A stretch of 9,018 nucleotides of DNA from an uncultured Clostridium sp. (GCA_900552655.1 USAE01000054.1:1-9018), one strand, 5' to 3'. Counted from the first letter of the stretch, positions 1 to 7,675 are shown. Notes: generated by a model not told the origin, from the letters alone. Made by a program: numbers and translations.

Positions 1-3000
1 TAGAAGAGAACCAAACATATAAATTAAGCTTTTATGCAGACCAATATAATGAAGGGAGTACAGATGAAACATACAAAGTAAATTATTTAATAAAAGAAAT
101 AGAGATAATGACAGAACCAGGAATAAGTGGAAATATAGGATTAACAGAATTAACTAAAAAGGCAACAGGAAAGAATTTAGTAGATATAGAGTCAAAAATA
201 AAATGGCATTCATATAATTTTTCTTCAGGAAGGTACTATAAAAAAGAATATAATCAAGAAGAAAACTATATATTTTTGTTTGGAGGAAAATATAAGAGCG
301 AGCAATATTATGTGTATGATTTAAGAGAATATATAGGAGAGACTGTAACAGTTTCATTTAAGGCAAAGAAGCAGAACGATAGTGGAGAAATGAAAGCTTA
401 TTTTGGAAAAAATAAATTTTCAAAAATAGAAGAATTGCAACCACTAGATAAAGAAAATTGGAAAGAGTATATATATACAATTACTGTTGATTCATCAGGA
501 TTTGTAGGCTTTTTAATTAGATCACAAGATGATTCAGAAAATGGTGCTACTTTGTTAATTAAAGATTTACAAATTGAAATTGGAAACCAAAAAACACAAT
601 ATGAATCCTATAGCTATAAGCTACAAGCAAATGTACAAATAGATTTAGAAGATAGACGAAATGAGATAACAAATAATGATTATTATATTAGAATTTTTGA
701 AAATGATAAACTAGTAGAAGAAAAAAATTATGAAGATATTTTAGAGGGAGTAGCTCATACTAAAAAAACATTTGAGGTAAAAACAGATACTAATTACAGG
801 ATAGAATTAATAATAAAAATAAAAGAAAGAGAATATATTTTATCTACTCAAAACTTTTCTACTGAAAATGCAAAAGAAATAAAAGGTATTCAGAATAAAG
901 AAGAATATTTAGAAATCCAACCAGAAGGAAATTATATTGTATTAACTGACTTAGAAATAAATAATAATTCATTTGGTTTTGGAAATGGATTTGATAACGA
1001 ATTAGAATTTGCGGGAACGATTAACTATAATGGTCATAAAGTATCTATGAATCATAATATGACTGGTGGAGGATTGTTTAGAAGAACTAATTCTAAAGCG
1101 GTTATAGAAAATTTAGTAGTAGATATTGAATTAGATAATAATATAGAAACTAATATATCAGGATTCATAGTGAATTATAATGAAGGAATCATACGAAATA
1201 TTCAAATAAATTTAAAAAAAGCCACAAATGTTCCTAATATAGGTACATATATACTAGGAAGAGAAAACTTTGGAACAGTAGAGAATTTTTACATTAATTT
1301 AGAATTTGAATTATATGGACAAAAAGACATTACCCTCGGATATAGAGATAATTACGGAACGATTAAAAATGGTTACATTGTAGGAGAAAATATTAATGCT
1401 CCATATGAGATAACAGAAAATAGAAATATAGGAACTGTAACAATTAATAATGGAAGAACAGGAATAATTAAAAATATATATAGCCTAATAACAGTTGAAG
1501 TTGGAGAAAACAATAATAATTTAGAAACAATAGGTAATATAGCAGTAAACAATACAGATTCAGCAACAATAGAAAATGTATATTCTGTTAAAAATATATA
1601 TGAAAAAAATTTAAGTTATGGACCTACTGTATACTCAAAAAAAGGTGGAATAGTTGAGAACGCATACTATTTCTCAGATATTATTCATAGTAACAATTAT
1701 AATATAAAAGGAACAAAATTAGCTTTAAAAGATATTATGTTCCAACAACAAATATTAAATGATGAGAATCAGTTTAATGTTGATGAATGTATTAAACAAG
1801 GGTATTATCCACAGCTAATAATGAATTCAGTAATGCCAAATCAAAGATATATACCTCTACCAGAAGTAGAGGATAAAGACTTGCCGGATATATTGGGTAT
1901 AGAAGTGCTAGAAACTCTATCAAATGGAGCTACAGTAAAACTAAGTGTTAATAATCCATCTGCAGAGACTATTACAGAAATTAAAATAAAAGATATTAAA
2001 TGTGATATTATTTCTCAAGTATATCAAGATGGAAAAAGCGAAGTGATAGTAAAGTTATACGAACCAATTCGATATATTTCTCAGTATAGTGTAATGAGTA
2101 TTACAACTAAAGGTGCTTTCAATTTACCATATACTAGGAAATTTGAAGATGATGAAAGAGTAATCTACATTGACTTGTATCGTCCAATATATTCTATTGA
2201 TGATTGGAAAGCTATTAACAATTCTTTAACAGAAAATTACCAACTAATGAATGATTTGGATTTTATAAATGAGGGAAATAGCATAAAAATATATAATAAA
2301 TATACTGGCAAAATAAATGGTAATGGCTTTACTATAAAAAATATTTGCAGTGATATAGGAGTCTTTAATAATTTAGCAGGAAATATTCAGAATATTAAGT
2401 TTGAAGGTTATAAACTACAGATAAAAAATAAAACAGAGCAAATTGGATTAATAGTAAATTCTGAAAATGCACTGCTAAATAATGTACAAGTAAAAGATGT
2501 AAATATTATAGTAGATGGAACGGATTTGTTTGATACGAAAATTGGTGTATTAATAGCTAATTCACAAAACACAAGAATTATTAATTCTTCAGTTCAAAAT
2601 GCAAAAATAGAAGTAAAAAATAATATTGGAACAATTGTTGCAGGGGGATTAGTGGGACAATCAAATATTACAACGGTTCAAAATTCTTTTGTACAGGATT
2701 GTGAAATTATTATTAAAAATGCGGATAGTTATCAAGGAATTGGCGGAATTATAGGCTATGAAGGAGGATTAGGTCAAATAAGTAACTGTTATGCAGTAGG
2801 TACTTTAAAAATAGAAGGGCAGAACGTAGGAGGAATAGTAGGAAGAACCAAAGGAGATGTAAAGACTTGTTACTCTTTGATTTCTATAGAAACAGAAGAC
2901 GAGTTTTTAGGAGGAGTCGTTGGAAATAATTTAAATACCGCTAGTGATATATCTAATAACTTAGCTTTGGGTGATTTATATAGTAAAATTAATAGTGATA

Positions 3001-6000
3001 CAATGCATAGAGTAATAGGAAATTCAACAGTTGATGGGAATTATGCATATAAAAATCAAAAAATTAACGGTCAAGAAACAGATGAAAAGTTAGGAGCCAT
3101 TTTACTTACAATGAAAGAACTTTCAACAAAAAATACATATTTAACAATGATTGGATTTGAAAATCAATATTCTTATGAAAACATAGAGCAGGGAATTTTA
3201 CCAAAACTATATTATCAAGATACTACTAATTTATTAGAAGGACAAGTAGATAATAAAATAGTGGAAGAAGATATATTAAAAATAGAAGAAGTTGAAATAG
3301 AGAAAACTAGTATAAACGAAGCAAATTTAAGATTAAAGATATACAACCCAAAACTAGTAGAAATTACAAAACTACTAATAGAGGATATGGAAAACACGAT
3401 TTTGACAAATAAAATATTAGGAGAATATACATATATTAATTTAGTAGGGACTCCAACTAAATATTATGATAGTTATAAAATTGAAGAAATTGAATATATA
3501 AAAGACGGAGAAGAAGGAAATATTAACATTTCAAGAAAGATAGATATTCAATTTTTTAAAGAGATATATTCATATGCAGATTGGCAAGCAATTGAAATAG
3601 GTACTTACCAAAATTATATTCTGATGAATGATATTGATTTTACAGGGAAAAATGATATACATTACGGAATTACAGTAGGAAGATTAGAAGCAATTAATGA
3701 GCAGAAAACTTTAAAAAATATACAATTAAATATTAATGAACAAAACGGAGGCTTAATTAGATCTGTAAGGACAAAATTATCGAATATAAAATTTGAAAAT
3801 ATTTCTATCGAAAACCAATATAAAGGGAATATAACTGGAGTTATAGCAATTAGTACAGCAAGTATGGAGAACTTATCTTTTAGTAATATTCAAATTAATG
3901 CTGAAAAAATGAGTTATGTTGGTTGTATAGGAAAATACATGGGAAGTAATATAAAAAATATTGAATTAAATGAAATTCAGATTGCAGGAAGTCAATATAT
4001 AGGAAGCCTTTTAGGAAGAACATATTCTGGAATTATAGATACTATTGCAGCTAAATCAATTTATATTAAAGGAAATAGCAATAATGTAGGAGGAATTATA
4101 GGATATATTGAAGATATAGGGGGAAGTTATTATACTCAAAATATCAATATAGCAGATTCATACATTGAAGGAAAAGATAATGTAGGAGGAGTTATAGGCT
4201 TTGGAATGGGAAATCATCTGAATGCTATAGATGTAGAAGTTATAGGAGTAAATAATATTGGAGGCATTTTTGGAAATAAATTTTATAGTAATACTCACTA
4301 TGGACAAACAGAAAAGCATACATTTTTTACAACAGAAGATAGTAGAATTTATGGAACAGGATCTAATATAGGTGGTATTGCAGGTAATTCAAACTATATG
4401 TTATACTGCTCGGTAAAAAATACAAATATTGAAATGACAAGTGTAAATGCAAGCAAAGTTGGAGGAATTGCTGGTTATTCAGGAGGAGCTATTCAATATG
4501 CCAGTGTAGAAAATACAAATATTATTTCTGCTGGTAGTAAAGTTGGAGGAATAATTGGTGAAAGTGAACATAACATTGATTTTGCTTATGTTAGAAATTC
4601 AAATATTGAAGGATATAGCTTGATAGGAGGAATATGTGGGACACAACGAACTAACGATGTAAGAGCAACATATAATGATGCTAGCATAATAACTAATACG
4701 CATACTGCAGGAGGAATTGTTGGATATTTGAGTAATAAAGGAATGACAGCAACCAATAGACGTATTCAAATTTATAATAACTATGTAGGAAATGGAACCA
4801 TAAAAGGACAATCTAATATTGGTGGAATGATAGGAGATATAGCAGAAGATTTATATACAGCTGAAAGTTTTTATTATAGAAATTATATAGACGTACAATT
4901 AGAAAGCAATGAGAGCAATACAACATCTTTAGGAATAGGTGGAAGACCCGATCAAAATACACTATTAGCTAATACCTATTATTATAAATATTCTAATATC
5001 AATGGAGAAAATCCAAATGAGGAGAATGAATTATTCATTAAACAAGATCAATGTTTAAAAGAAGAAGATTTAAAATTACAAAGTACTTATACATCAAAAC
5101 TAATATGGAGTACTAGCTATTTCGATTTTTCTGCTATTGCTAATAATAAATATCCTACACTTAATACGAAGAATCTTGGAAATCAAAAAGGAATAGACTT
5201 GCCAAAAGATTCTGAACACATAATTGGAAATAAGGTTGAGTCAAATAGTTTAGAAACTGAAATATTAAAAGAAGAACTTGAAGGAACTTTTGAATACGAT
5301 AATAAAGAAATAAAAACATATAATACATATTCTATAATAACTGCAACAGATGGAAGCAAAGCTACAAGAAATGTCAAGTTATATGTAAAAGATAATAATT
5401 TATATGCGATACCAAGTATATTAAGTAGTGGTCAAAATTTAAACTCTAAAGGGGTTGTACCAGTAACTAATAATATAATACTTGACAATTACAACGGAAA
5501 AGAATATGAAACTGTATTAGGTTCAGATGGAAAGATATATGACTTAAAAGAACCAATAGAATATCCAGAAAACTTTGCCAATTCAGATATAGAAAGTATA
5601 GGAAATAACTTAAACAACAATTCTCATGAGGTAGAAGTAACATATAAAAATGGAGATAAACTTAAATTTAACTACCAGACAGGAGAAACTATATCTGCAA
5701 GTGAGGTGAATTCAGAAACAGTAAGTTTGTTCGAATATTTGAAAGAAAAAATTTCGAAAATAGGAGATAGTTCGTCTAATAAGATATCAAAAGAGATAAT
5801 GAATGAATATGAAGATGGTAAAAAATTACGAAATAAATTAGAAAAAACGTCAATAGAAGAGGCAATAAAAAAGCAGAATAATTCTAACCACATTGATAAT
5901 GTTGCGAATGACGAAAATAACGAAACTAATAACTCTTTAAAAGAGAAAAGATATATAAGCATATACAATACAGAAAAAGATGAATACCAAATATACAAAG

Positions 6001-6188
6001 AAGAAGAGTTATTAGATACGAAAAAGCAGGAGGTGATAAGCGAAAACGAAAAAATAGAAGCAAATAATTTAAAAGAGTATTATGCAAGCGAAGGAGAAGC
6101 TAAAAATACGAAAATGGGAATAGTGTGGATAGCATTAAGCATAATAGGAGTAGTAATAATATTATTTGCAATAAAGAAAAGAGATTAA
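1..6188 (+). CDS. Giant GLUG-repeat surface protein, membrane-anchored, 5' end outside window
   Basis: The frame is open from base 3, so the ATG at 108 is probably internal; residue numbers here count from that Met (2026 aa, plus 35 upstream codons). Visible order: the end of a jelly-roll-like domain; a second jelly-roll/CBM-like domain (about 22-168, ending in the typical DLQIEIGNQKTQYESY pattern); an Ig/FN3-like stretch (173-253); three GLUG-type beta-solenoid modules (259-570, 595-1036, 1056-1686); a beta-rich region (1722-1865); charged coiled segments (1872-1925, 1945-1998); a membrane helix (2003-2022) and a KKRD tail. No LPXTG-type sortase motif precedes the helix. Known: GLUG repeats occur in bacterial surface adhesins and in the N-terminal parts of M26 IgA1-type proteases; no HExxH zinc site is present here. 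Inferred role: a cell-surface adhesin or ligand-binding protein, outside the cell and held by the C-terminal helix. The signal peptide and promoter must lie upstream. Substrate unknown. Confidence 0.85.
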   Translation, partial: EENQTYKLSFYADQYNEGSTDETYKVNYLIKEIEIMTEPGISGNIGLTELTKKATGKNLVDIESKIKWHSYNFSSGRYYKKEYNQEENYIFLFGGKYKSEQYYVYDLREYIGETVTVSFKAKKQNDSGEMKAYFGKNKFSKIEELQPLDKENWKEYIYTITVDSSGFVGFLIRSQDDSENGATLLIKDLQIEIGNQKTQYESYSYKLQANVQIDLEDRRNEITNNDYYIRIFENDKLVEEKNYEDILEGVAHTKKTFEVKTDTNYRIELIIKIKEREYILSTQNFSTENAKEIKGIQNKEEYLEIQPEGNYIVLTDLEINNNSFGFGNGFDNELEFAGTINYNGHKVSMNHNMTGGGLFRRTNSKAVIENLVVDIELDNNIETNISGFIVNYNEGIIRNIQINLKKATNVPNIGTYILGRENFGTVENFYINLEFELYGQKDITLGYRDNYGTIKNGYIVGENINAPYEITENRNIGTVTINNGRTGIIKNIYSLITVEVGENNNNLETIGNIAVNNTDSATIENVYSVKNIYEKNLSYGPTVYSKKGGIVENAYYFSDIIHSNNYNIKGTKLALKDIMFQQQILNDENQFNVDECIKQGYYPQLIMNSVMPNQRYIPLPEVEDKDLPDILGIEVLETLSNGATVKLSVNNPSAETITEIKIKDIKCDIISQVYQDGKSEVIVKLYEPIRYISQYSVMSITTKGAFNLPYTRKFEDDERVIYIDLYRPIYSIDDWKAINNSLTENYQLMNDLDFINEGNSIKIYNKYTGKINGNGFTIKNICSDIGVFNNLAGNIQNIKFEGYKLQIKNKTEQIGLIVNSENALLNNVQVKDVNIIVDGTDLFDTKIGVLIANSQNTRIINSSVQNAKIEVKNNIGTIVAGGLVGQSNITTVQNSFVQDCEIIIKNADSYQGIGGIIGYEGGLGQISNCYAVGTLKIEGQNVGGIVGRTKGDVKTCYSLISIETEDEFLGGVVGNNLNTASDISNNLALGDLYSKINSDTMHRVIGNSTVDGNYAYKNQKINGQETDEKLGAILLTMKELSTKNTYLTMIGFENQYSYENIEQGILPKLYYQDTTNLLEGQVDNKIVEEDILKIEEVEIEKTSINEANLRLKIYNPKLVEITKLLIEDMENTILTNKILGEYTYINLVGTPTKYYDSYKIEEIEYIKDGEEGNINISRKIDIQFFKEIYSYADWQAIEIGTYQNYILMNDIDFTGKNDIHYGITVGRLEAINEQKTLKNIQLNINEQNGGLIRSVRTKLSNIKFENISIENQYKGNITGVIAISTASMENLSFSNIQINAEKMSYVGCIGKYMGSNIKNIELNEIQIAGSQYIGSLLGRTYSGIIDTIAAKSIYIKGNSNNVGGIIGYIEDIGGSYYTQNINIADSYIEGKDNVGGVIGFGMGNHLNAIDVEVIGVNNIGGIFGNKFYSNTHYGQTEKHTFFTTEDSRIYGTGSNIGGIAGNSNYMLYCSVKNTNIEMTSVNASKVGGIAGYSGGAIQYASVENTNIISAGSKVGGIIGESEHNIDFAYVRNSNIEGYSLIGGICGTQRTNDVRATYNDASIITNTHTAGGIVGYLSNKGMTATNRRIQIYNNYVGNGTIKGQSNIGGMIGDIAEDLYTAESFYYRNYIDVQLESNESNTTSLGIGGRPDQNTLLANTYYYKYSNINGENPNEENELFIKQDQCLKEEDLKLQSTYTSKLIWSTSYFDFSAIANNKYPTLNTKNLGNQKGIDLPKDSEHIIGNKVESNSLETEILKEELEGTFEYDNKEIKTYNTYSIITATDGSKATRNVKLYVKDNNLYAIPSILSSGQNLNSKGVVPVTNNIILDNYNGKEYETVLGSDGKIYDLKEPIEYPENFANSDIESIGNNLNNNSHEVEVTYKNGDKLKFNYQTGETISASEVNSETVSLFEYLKEKISKIGDSSSNKISKEIMNEYEDGKKLRNKLEKTSIEEAIKKQNNSNHIDNVANDENNETNNSLKEKRYISIYNTEKDEYQIYKEEELLDTKKQEVISENEKIEANNLKEYYASEGEAKNTKMGIVWIALSIIGVVIILFAIKKRD
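1161..1679 (+). repeat. Degenerate GLUG-like repeats, module 1
   Basis: Residues 352-524 contain about six degenerate coils of the form N-x-G-x-I-x-N-x-Y (NEGIIRNIQINL, NFGTVENFYINL, NYGTIKNGYIVG, GRTGIIKNIYSL, DSATIENVYSV, KKGGIVENAYYF), about 20-35 residues apart. They lack the GGIVG core of later repeats but keep the hydrophobic rhythm of a beta-solenoid. The module opens with a motif like those of modules 2 and 3 (YLEIQPEGNYIVLTDLEI, 267-284) and closes with GYYPQL (565-570). Confidence 0.65.
2634..2987 (+). repeat. GLUG repeats, module 2
   Basis: Four recognisable GLUG cores lie in residues 843-960: VAGGLVGQ (844-851), GIGGIIGY (877-884), NVGGIVGR (906-913) and FLGGVVGN (933-940). Each is followed by the usual I-x-N-x-Y/V strand (for example ISNCYAVG, 891-898). 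Weaker coils precede them from about residue 750. Spacing is about 27-33 residues, which suits one solenoid turn or two per repeat. Confidence 0.8.
3909..4943 (+). repeat. GLUG repeat array, module 3 (about 11 copies)
   Basis: Residues 1268-1612 hold about eleven GLUG cores. They start near 1270 (YVGCIGKY), 1297 (YIGSLLGR), 1326 (NVGGIIGY), 1358 (NVGGVIGF), 1383 (NIGGIFGN), 1420 (NIGGIAGN), 1450 (KVGGIAGY), 1478 (KVGGIIGE), 1505 (LIGGICGT), 1533 (TAGGIVGY) and 1570 (NIGGMIGD). Periods are 25-37 residues. Some units also match at DNA level: aaagttggaggaat occurs at 4455 and 4539, and aaatacaaatatt at 4418 and 4511, both in phase with the codons. This is the longest and best conserved solenoid of the protein. 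Confidence 0.85.
6114..6173 (+). other. C-terminal transmembrane anchor of the surface protein
   Basis: Residues 2003-2022 (MGIVWIALSIIGVVIILFAI) are an uninterrupted hydrophobic helix followed only by KKRD. This is the arrangement of a C-terminal membrane anchor with a positive cytoplasmic stop. The preceding 50 residues are charged and contain no LPXTG-like sorting signal, so covalent attachment to peptidoglycan by a classical sortase is not supported. Confidence 0.85.
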
Positions 6189-6201
6189 ATTAAGTGTGTG
6201 T

Positions 6202-6221
6202 AAAAAGAGGGATCAATTTTA
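6202..6221 (+). terminator. 5' half of an intrinsic terminator split by the IS
   Basis: The left arm aaagaggg plus atc (6204-6214) lies 15 bases after the surface-protein stop. It pairs with ccctcttt and gat downstream of the IS (7680-7691): 8 bp, one bulged A, then 3 bp. The T-rich tail lies at 7695-7700. Removing the IS and one TTA copy leaves an 11-nt loop, aattttattag. Without its partner arm nearby, this half cannot terminate transcription. The fit as the original terminator of the surface-protein gene is good but the T-run starts 3 nt after the stem. Confidence 0.6.
6219..6221 (+). repeat. Target-site duplication, left copy (TTA)
   Basis: TTA directly abuts the left IS end and is repeated directly after the right end. 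A 3-bp duplication is usual for IS3-family elements. Extending to 4 bp breaks the match (TTTA against TTAT). Confidence 0.8.
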
Positions 6222-6246
6222 TGAAGTGCACCCCAAATGTTAGACA
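6222..6246 (+). repeat. IS left terminal inverted repeat (IRL)
   Basis: It begins TGAAGTGCACCCC and ends GTTAGACA. Against the reverse complement of the right end, 21 of 25 bases match. The mismatches are at repeat positions 5, 8, 13 and 17, and the inner GTTAGACA block is identical. Confidence 0.93.
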
Positions 6247-6274
6247 AAAAAGTTAACATTTGGAGGTGTATTTT
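6223..6274 (+). promoter_or_regulatory. IS left-end hairpin burying the orfA ribosome binding site, followed by T6
   Basis: Bases 6229-6242 pair with 6254-6268: 14 bp with a single bulged A at 6264, and a loop of about 9-11 nt. The stem can extend outward through G-U and A-U pairs to 6223/6274. The right arm contains GGAGGTG (6262-6268), the Shine-Dalgarno of orfA, whose ATG is at 6277. T6 (6271-6276) follows. RNA entering from outside the IS would fold so that the site is hidden, and the stem plus T6 also resembles an intrinsic terminator. Several IS elements are known to block translation from read-through RNA this way; its action here is inferred. Confidence 0.7.
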
Positions 6275-6276
6275 TT

Positions 6277-6783
6277 ATGAGTAAATATTCATATGAATTC
6301 AAATTGAAAGTGATAAATGATATGTTAGACAATCATATTGGTACAGATAGAACATCAAAAAAGTATGGCATTTCTCACGAAAATTTAAGAAGGTGGTTTA
6401 AAAGATATGAACTATATGGCATAGAAGGATTACTGATGAAAAAAGGAAGTTATGATGGAAAATTCAAACAAAATGTAGTAGAATATATGCATAATAACCA
6501 TTTATCTTGTTCGGAAACGGCTCTAAGATTTGGTATTCCGCAAGATGCTACAGTAGGTAGATGGGAACGTATATATTATGAGGAAGGACCACAAGCTCTT
6601 TATGAGGATAGACGTGGAAGAATAAAAAATATGAGTTCTAAACCAAGAAAAAAGAAATTATCTAAAGAAGTGAAAGAAGACTTAATTGCCGAAAATCAAA
6701 GATTAAGAATGGAAAACGAATACTTAAAAAAATTAAATGCCTTAGTTCAGGAAAGAATCAAGCGAGAGAGCAAGAAAAAGTAA
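6277..6783 (+). CDS. IS3-family transposase OrfA (two-HTH DNA-binding protein)
   Basis: This 168-residue protein binds the IS ends and supplies the N-terminal part of the OrfAB transposase. Two helix-turn-helix units are visible: about 8-50 (TSKKYGISHENLRRWFKRY) and 64-105 (ETALRFGIPQDATVGRWERI). A basic linker (PRKKK, 123-127) follows, then a leucine zipper with L136, L143, L150 and V157 at heptad spacing, which would dimerise the protein. The size and doubled HTH match IS150-type OrfA. The start is fixed by GGAGGTG eight bases upstream. The frame ends in KKK then TAA-TAG, at a probable -1 frameshift site leading into OrfB. OrfA alone normally acts as a regulator of transposition. Confidence 0.93.
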   Translation: MSKYSYEFKLKVINDMLDNHIGTDRTSKKYGISHENLRRWFKRYELYGIEGLLMKKGSYDGKFKQNVVEYMHNNHLSCSETALRFGIPQDATVGRWERIYYEEGPQALYEDRRGRIKNMSSKPRKKKLSKEVKEDLIAENQRLRMENEYLKKLNALVQERIKRESKKK

Positions 6784-6824
6784 TAGTCGTTACAGAATTA
6801 AGGCAAAATTACAAGTTAACGGCT
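6774..6824 (+). promoter_or_regulatory. Probable programmed -1 frameshift signal between orfA and orfB
   Basis: The last two OrfA codons form G-AAA-AAG (6774-6780), directly before TAA TAG. Four bases later, 6785-6792 can pair with 6817-6824 as an 8-bp stem with one G-U pair and a 24-nt loop. Slipping back one base here moves ribosomes to GTA ATA GTC in the OrfB frame and yields a 450-residue OrfAB fusion. The first base G is weaker than the classical A-AAA-AAG. A second candidate, A-AAA-AAA, lies at 6726-6732, but it would replace the last 12 residues of OrfA. Confidence 0.65.
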
Positions 6825-7628
6825 CTATTAAAATTAGCAGAAATGCCAAGAAGTACATATTACTACTATTTAAAACAAATGAATAAAGAAGATAAATATA
6901 AAAAGATAAAAGAAGAAATAACAGCAATTTATCATGAAAATAGAGGCAGATATGGATATAGAAGAATAACTATGGAACTACATAACAGAGGTTTTGCAAT
7001 TAATCATAAAACTGTTCTTAAACTTATGAAACAATTGGGATTACAATGCTTTGTAAGAGTTAGAAAATACAGATCATACAAAGGTGAAGTTGGTAAAATA
7101 TGTGATAATCTTTTAAAACGTGATTTTAAAGCTAACAAACCAAACCAGAAATGGGTTACAGATGTAACTGAGTTCTCGCTTTTTGGAAGTAAGTTGTATT
7201 TATCACCAATTATTGATTTGTTTAATGGAGAAGTAGTAAGCTACAATATATCTGAAAGACCAGTATTTCATCAAGTTATGGATATGCTAGAAAAAGCATT
7301 TGAAAAAATACCAGATAATACTAATTTAATATTGCATTCTGACCAAGGATGGCAATATCAAATGAAACAATATCAATATGCTTTAAATAAAAAGGGAATT
7401 AGACAAAGCATGTCTAAGAAAGGTAATTGTTTAGATAATTCTTGTGCTGAAAATTTCTTTGGATTACTAAAATCAGAACTATTGTATTTACAGGAATTCG
7501 AGTCAATAGAACATTTTAAGAAAGAATTAATTGAATATATAGACTATTACAATAATAAGAGGATTAAGTGCAAATTAAAAGGAATGAGTCCTGTAAATTA
7601 CAGAATTCATTCCCAAAGAGTAGCCTAA
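6780..7628 (+). CDS. IS3-family transposase OrfB (DDE catalytic part, transframe)
   Basis: This is the catalytic domain of the transposase, which cuts and joins the IS ends. The frame stays open upstream of the ATG at 6843; the segment VIVVTELRQNYKLTALLKLAE before it is typical of IS3 OrfB, so expression probably comes from the frameshift at 6780 (282 aa in the fusion, 261 from the ATG). No good Shine-Dalgarno precedes 6843. Numbered from that Met, an HTH_21-like segment (YHENRGRYGYRRITMEL, 30-46) is followed by the rve integrase core with D107 (WVTDVTEF), D167 (HSDQGWQY) and E203 (NSCAENFFGLLKSE). The last two are separated by 35 residues, the classical DD(35)E. The C-terminal YYNNKRIKCKLKGMSPVNYR is also typical. 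Nothing is truncated. Confidence 0.93.
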   Translation, partial: VIVVTELRQNYKLTALLKLAEMPRSTYYYYLKQMNKEDKYKKIKEEITAIYHENRGRYGYRRITMELHNRGFAINHKTVLKLMKQLGLQCFVRVRKYRSYKGEVGKICDNLLKRDFKANKPNQKWVTDVTEFSLFGSKLYLSPIIDLFNGEVVSYNISERPVFHQVMDMLEKAFEKIPDNTNLILHSDQGWQYQMKQYQYALNKKGIRQSMSKKGNCLDNSCAENFFGLLKSELLYLQEFESIEHFKKELIEYIDYYNNKRIKCKLKGMSPVNYRIHSQRVA

Positions 7629-7647
7629 TCTAAACTTAATCAAAAAG

Positions 7648-7672
7648 TGTCTAACTTTTTGGGTTCAGTTCA
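7648..7672 (+). repeat. IS right terminal inverted repeat (IRR)
   Basis: It reads TGTCTAAC through GTTCA and ends exactly at the second TTA. Its reverse complement matches the left end at 21 of 25 positions. It begins 20 bases after the OrfB stop codon. Confidence 0.93.
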
Positions 7673-7675
7673 TTA
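7673..7675 (+). repeat. Target-site duplication, right copy (TTA)
   Basis: TTA follows the IRR directly and equals the three bases before the IRL. Confidence 0.8.

Larger units (their letters stand above)
6222..7672 (+). mobile_element. Complete IS3-family (IS150-like) insertion sequence, 1451 bp
   Basis: The element starts TGAA and ends TTCA, has 25-bp terminal inverted repeats matching at 21 of 25 positions, and is flanked by TTA duplications. It carries two consecutive frames with OrfB in the -1 frame relative to OrfA, as in the IS3 family. Both frames are intact and the DDE triad is complete, so the element looks functional and the insertion fairly recent. Length and the 168-aa two-HTH OrfA point to the IS150 group. 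It sits in the loop of the probable terminator of the upstream surface-protein gene, in the same orientation as that gene. Confidence 0.95.

Noticed and set aside
154..357. Minus-strand open frame within the surface-protein gene
   Set aside because: It is antisense to a long, well-supported coding region and encodes a low-complexity hydrophobic peptide that arises from the AT-rich complementary strand. The same holds for minus-strand frames at 3215-3397, 4599-4811, 5183-5377 and 5672-5998.
3909..4943. Regular DNA repeats considered as a CRISPR array
   Set aside because: The repeats are short, imperfect, in phase with codons and explained by the GLUG protein repeats; there are no uniform direct repeats with unique spacers.
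6222..6276. An internal promoter for orfA in the left IS end
   Set aside because: I could not find a -35/-10 pair with acceptable spacing. A junction promoter formed in a circular intermediate was also tried and the spacing did not give a credible -10 box.
6843..7628. OrfB as an independent gene started at the ATG at 6843
   Set aside because: There is no Shine-Dalgarno before this ATG and typical OrfB residues precede it in frame, so synthesis as an OrfAB frameshift fusion is preferred.
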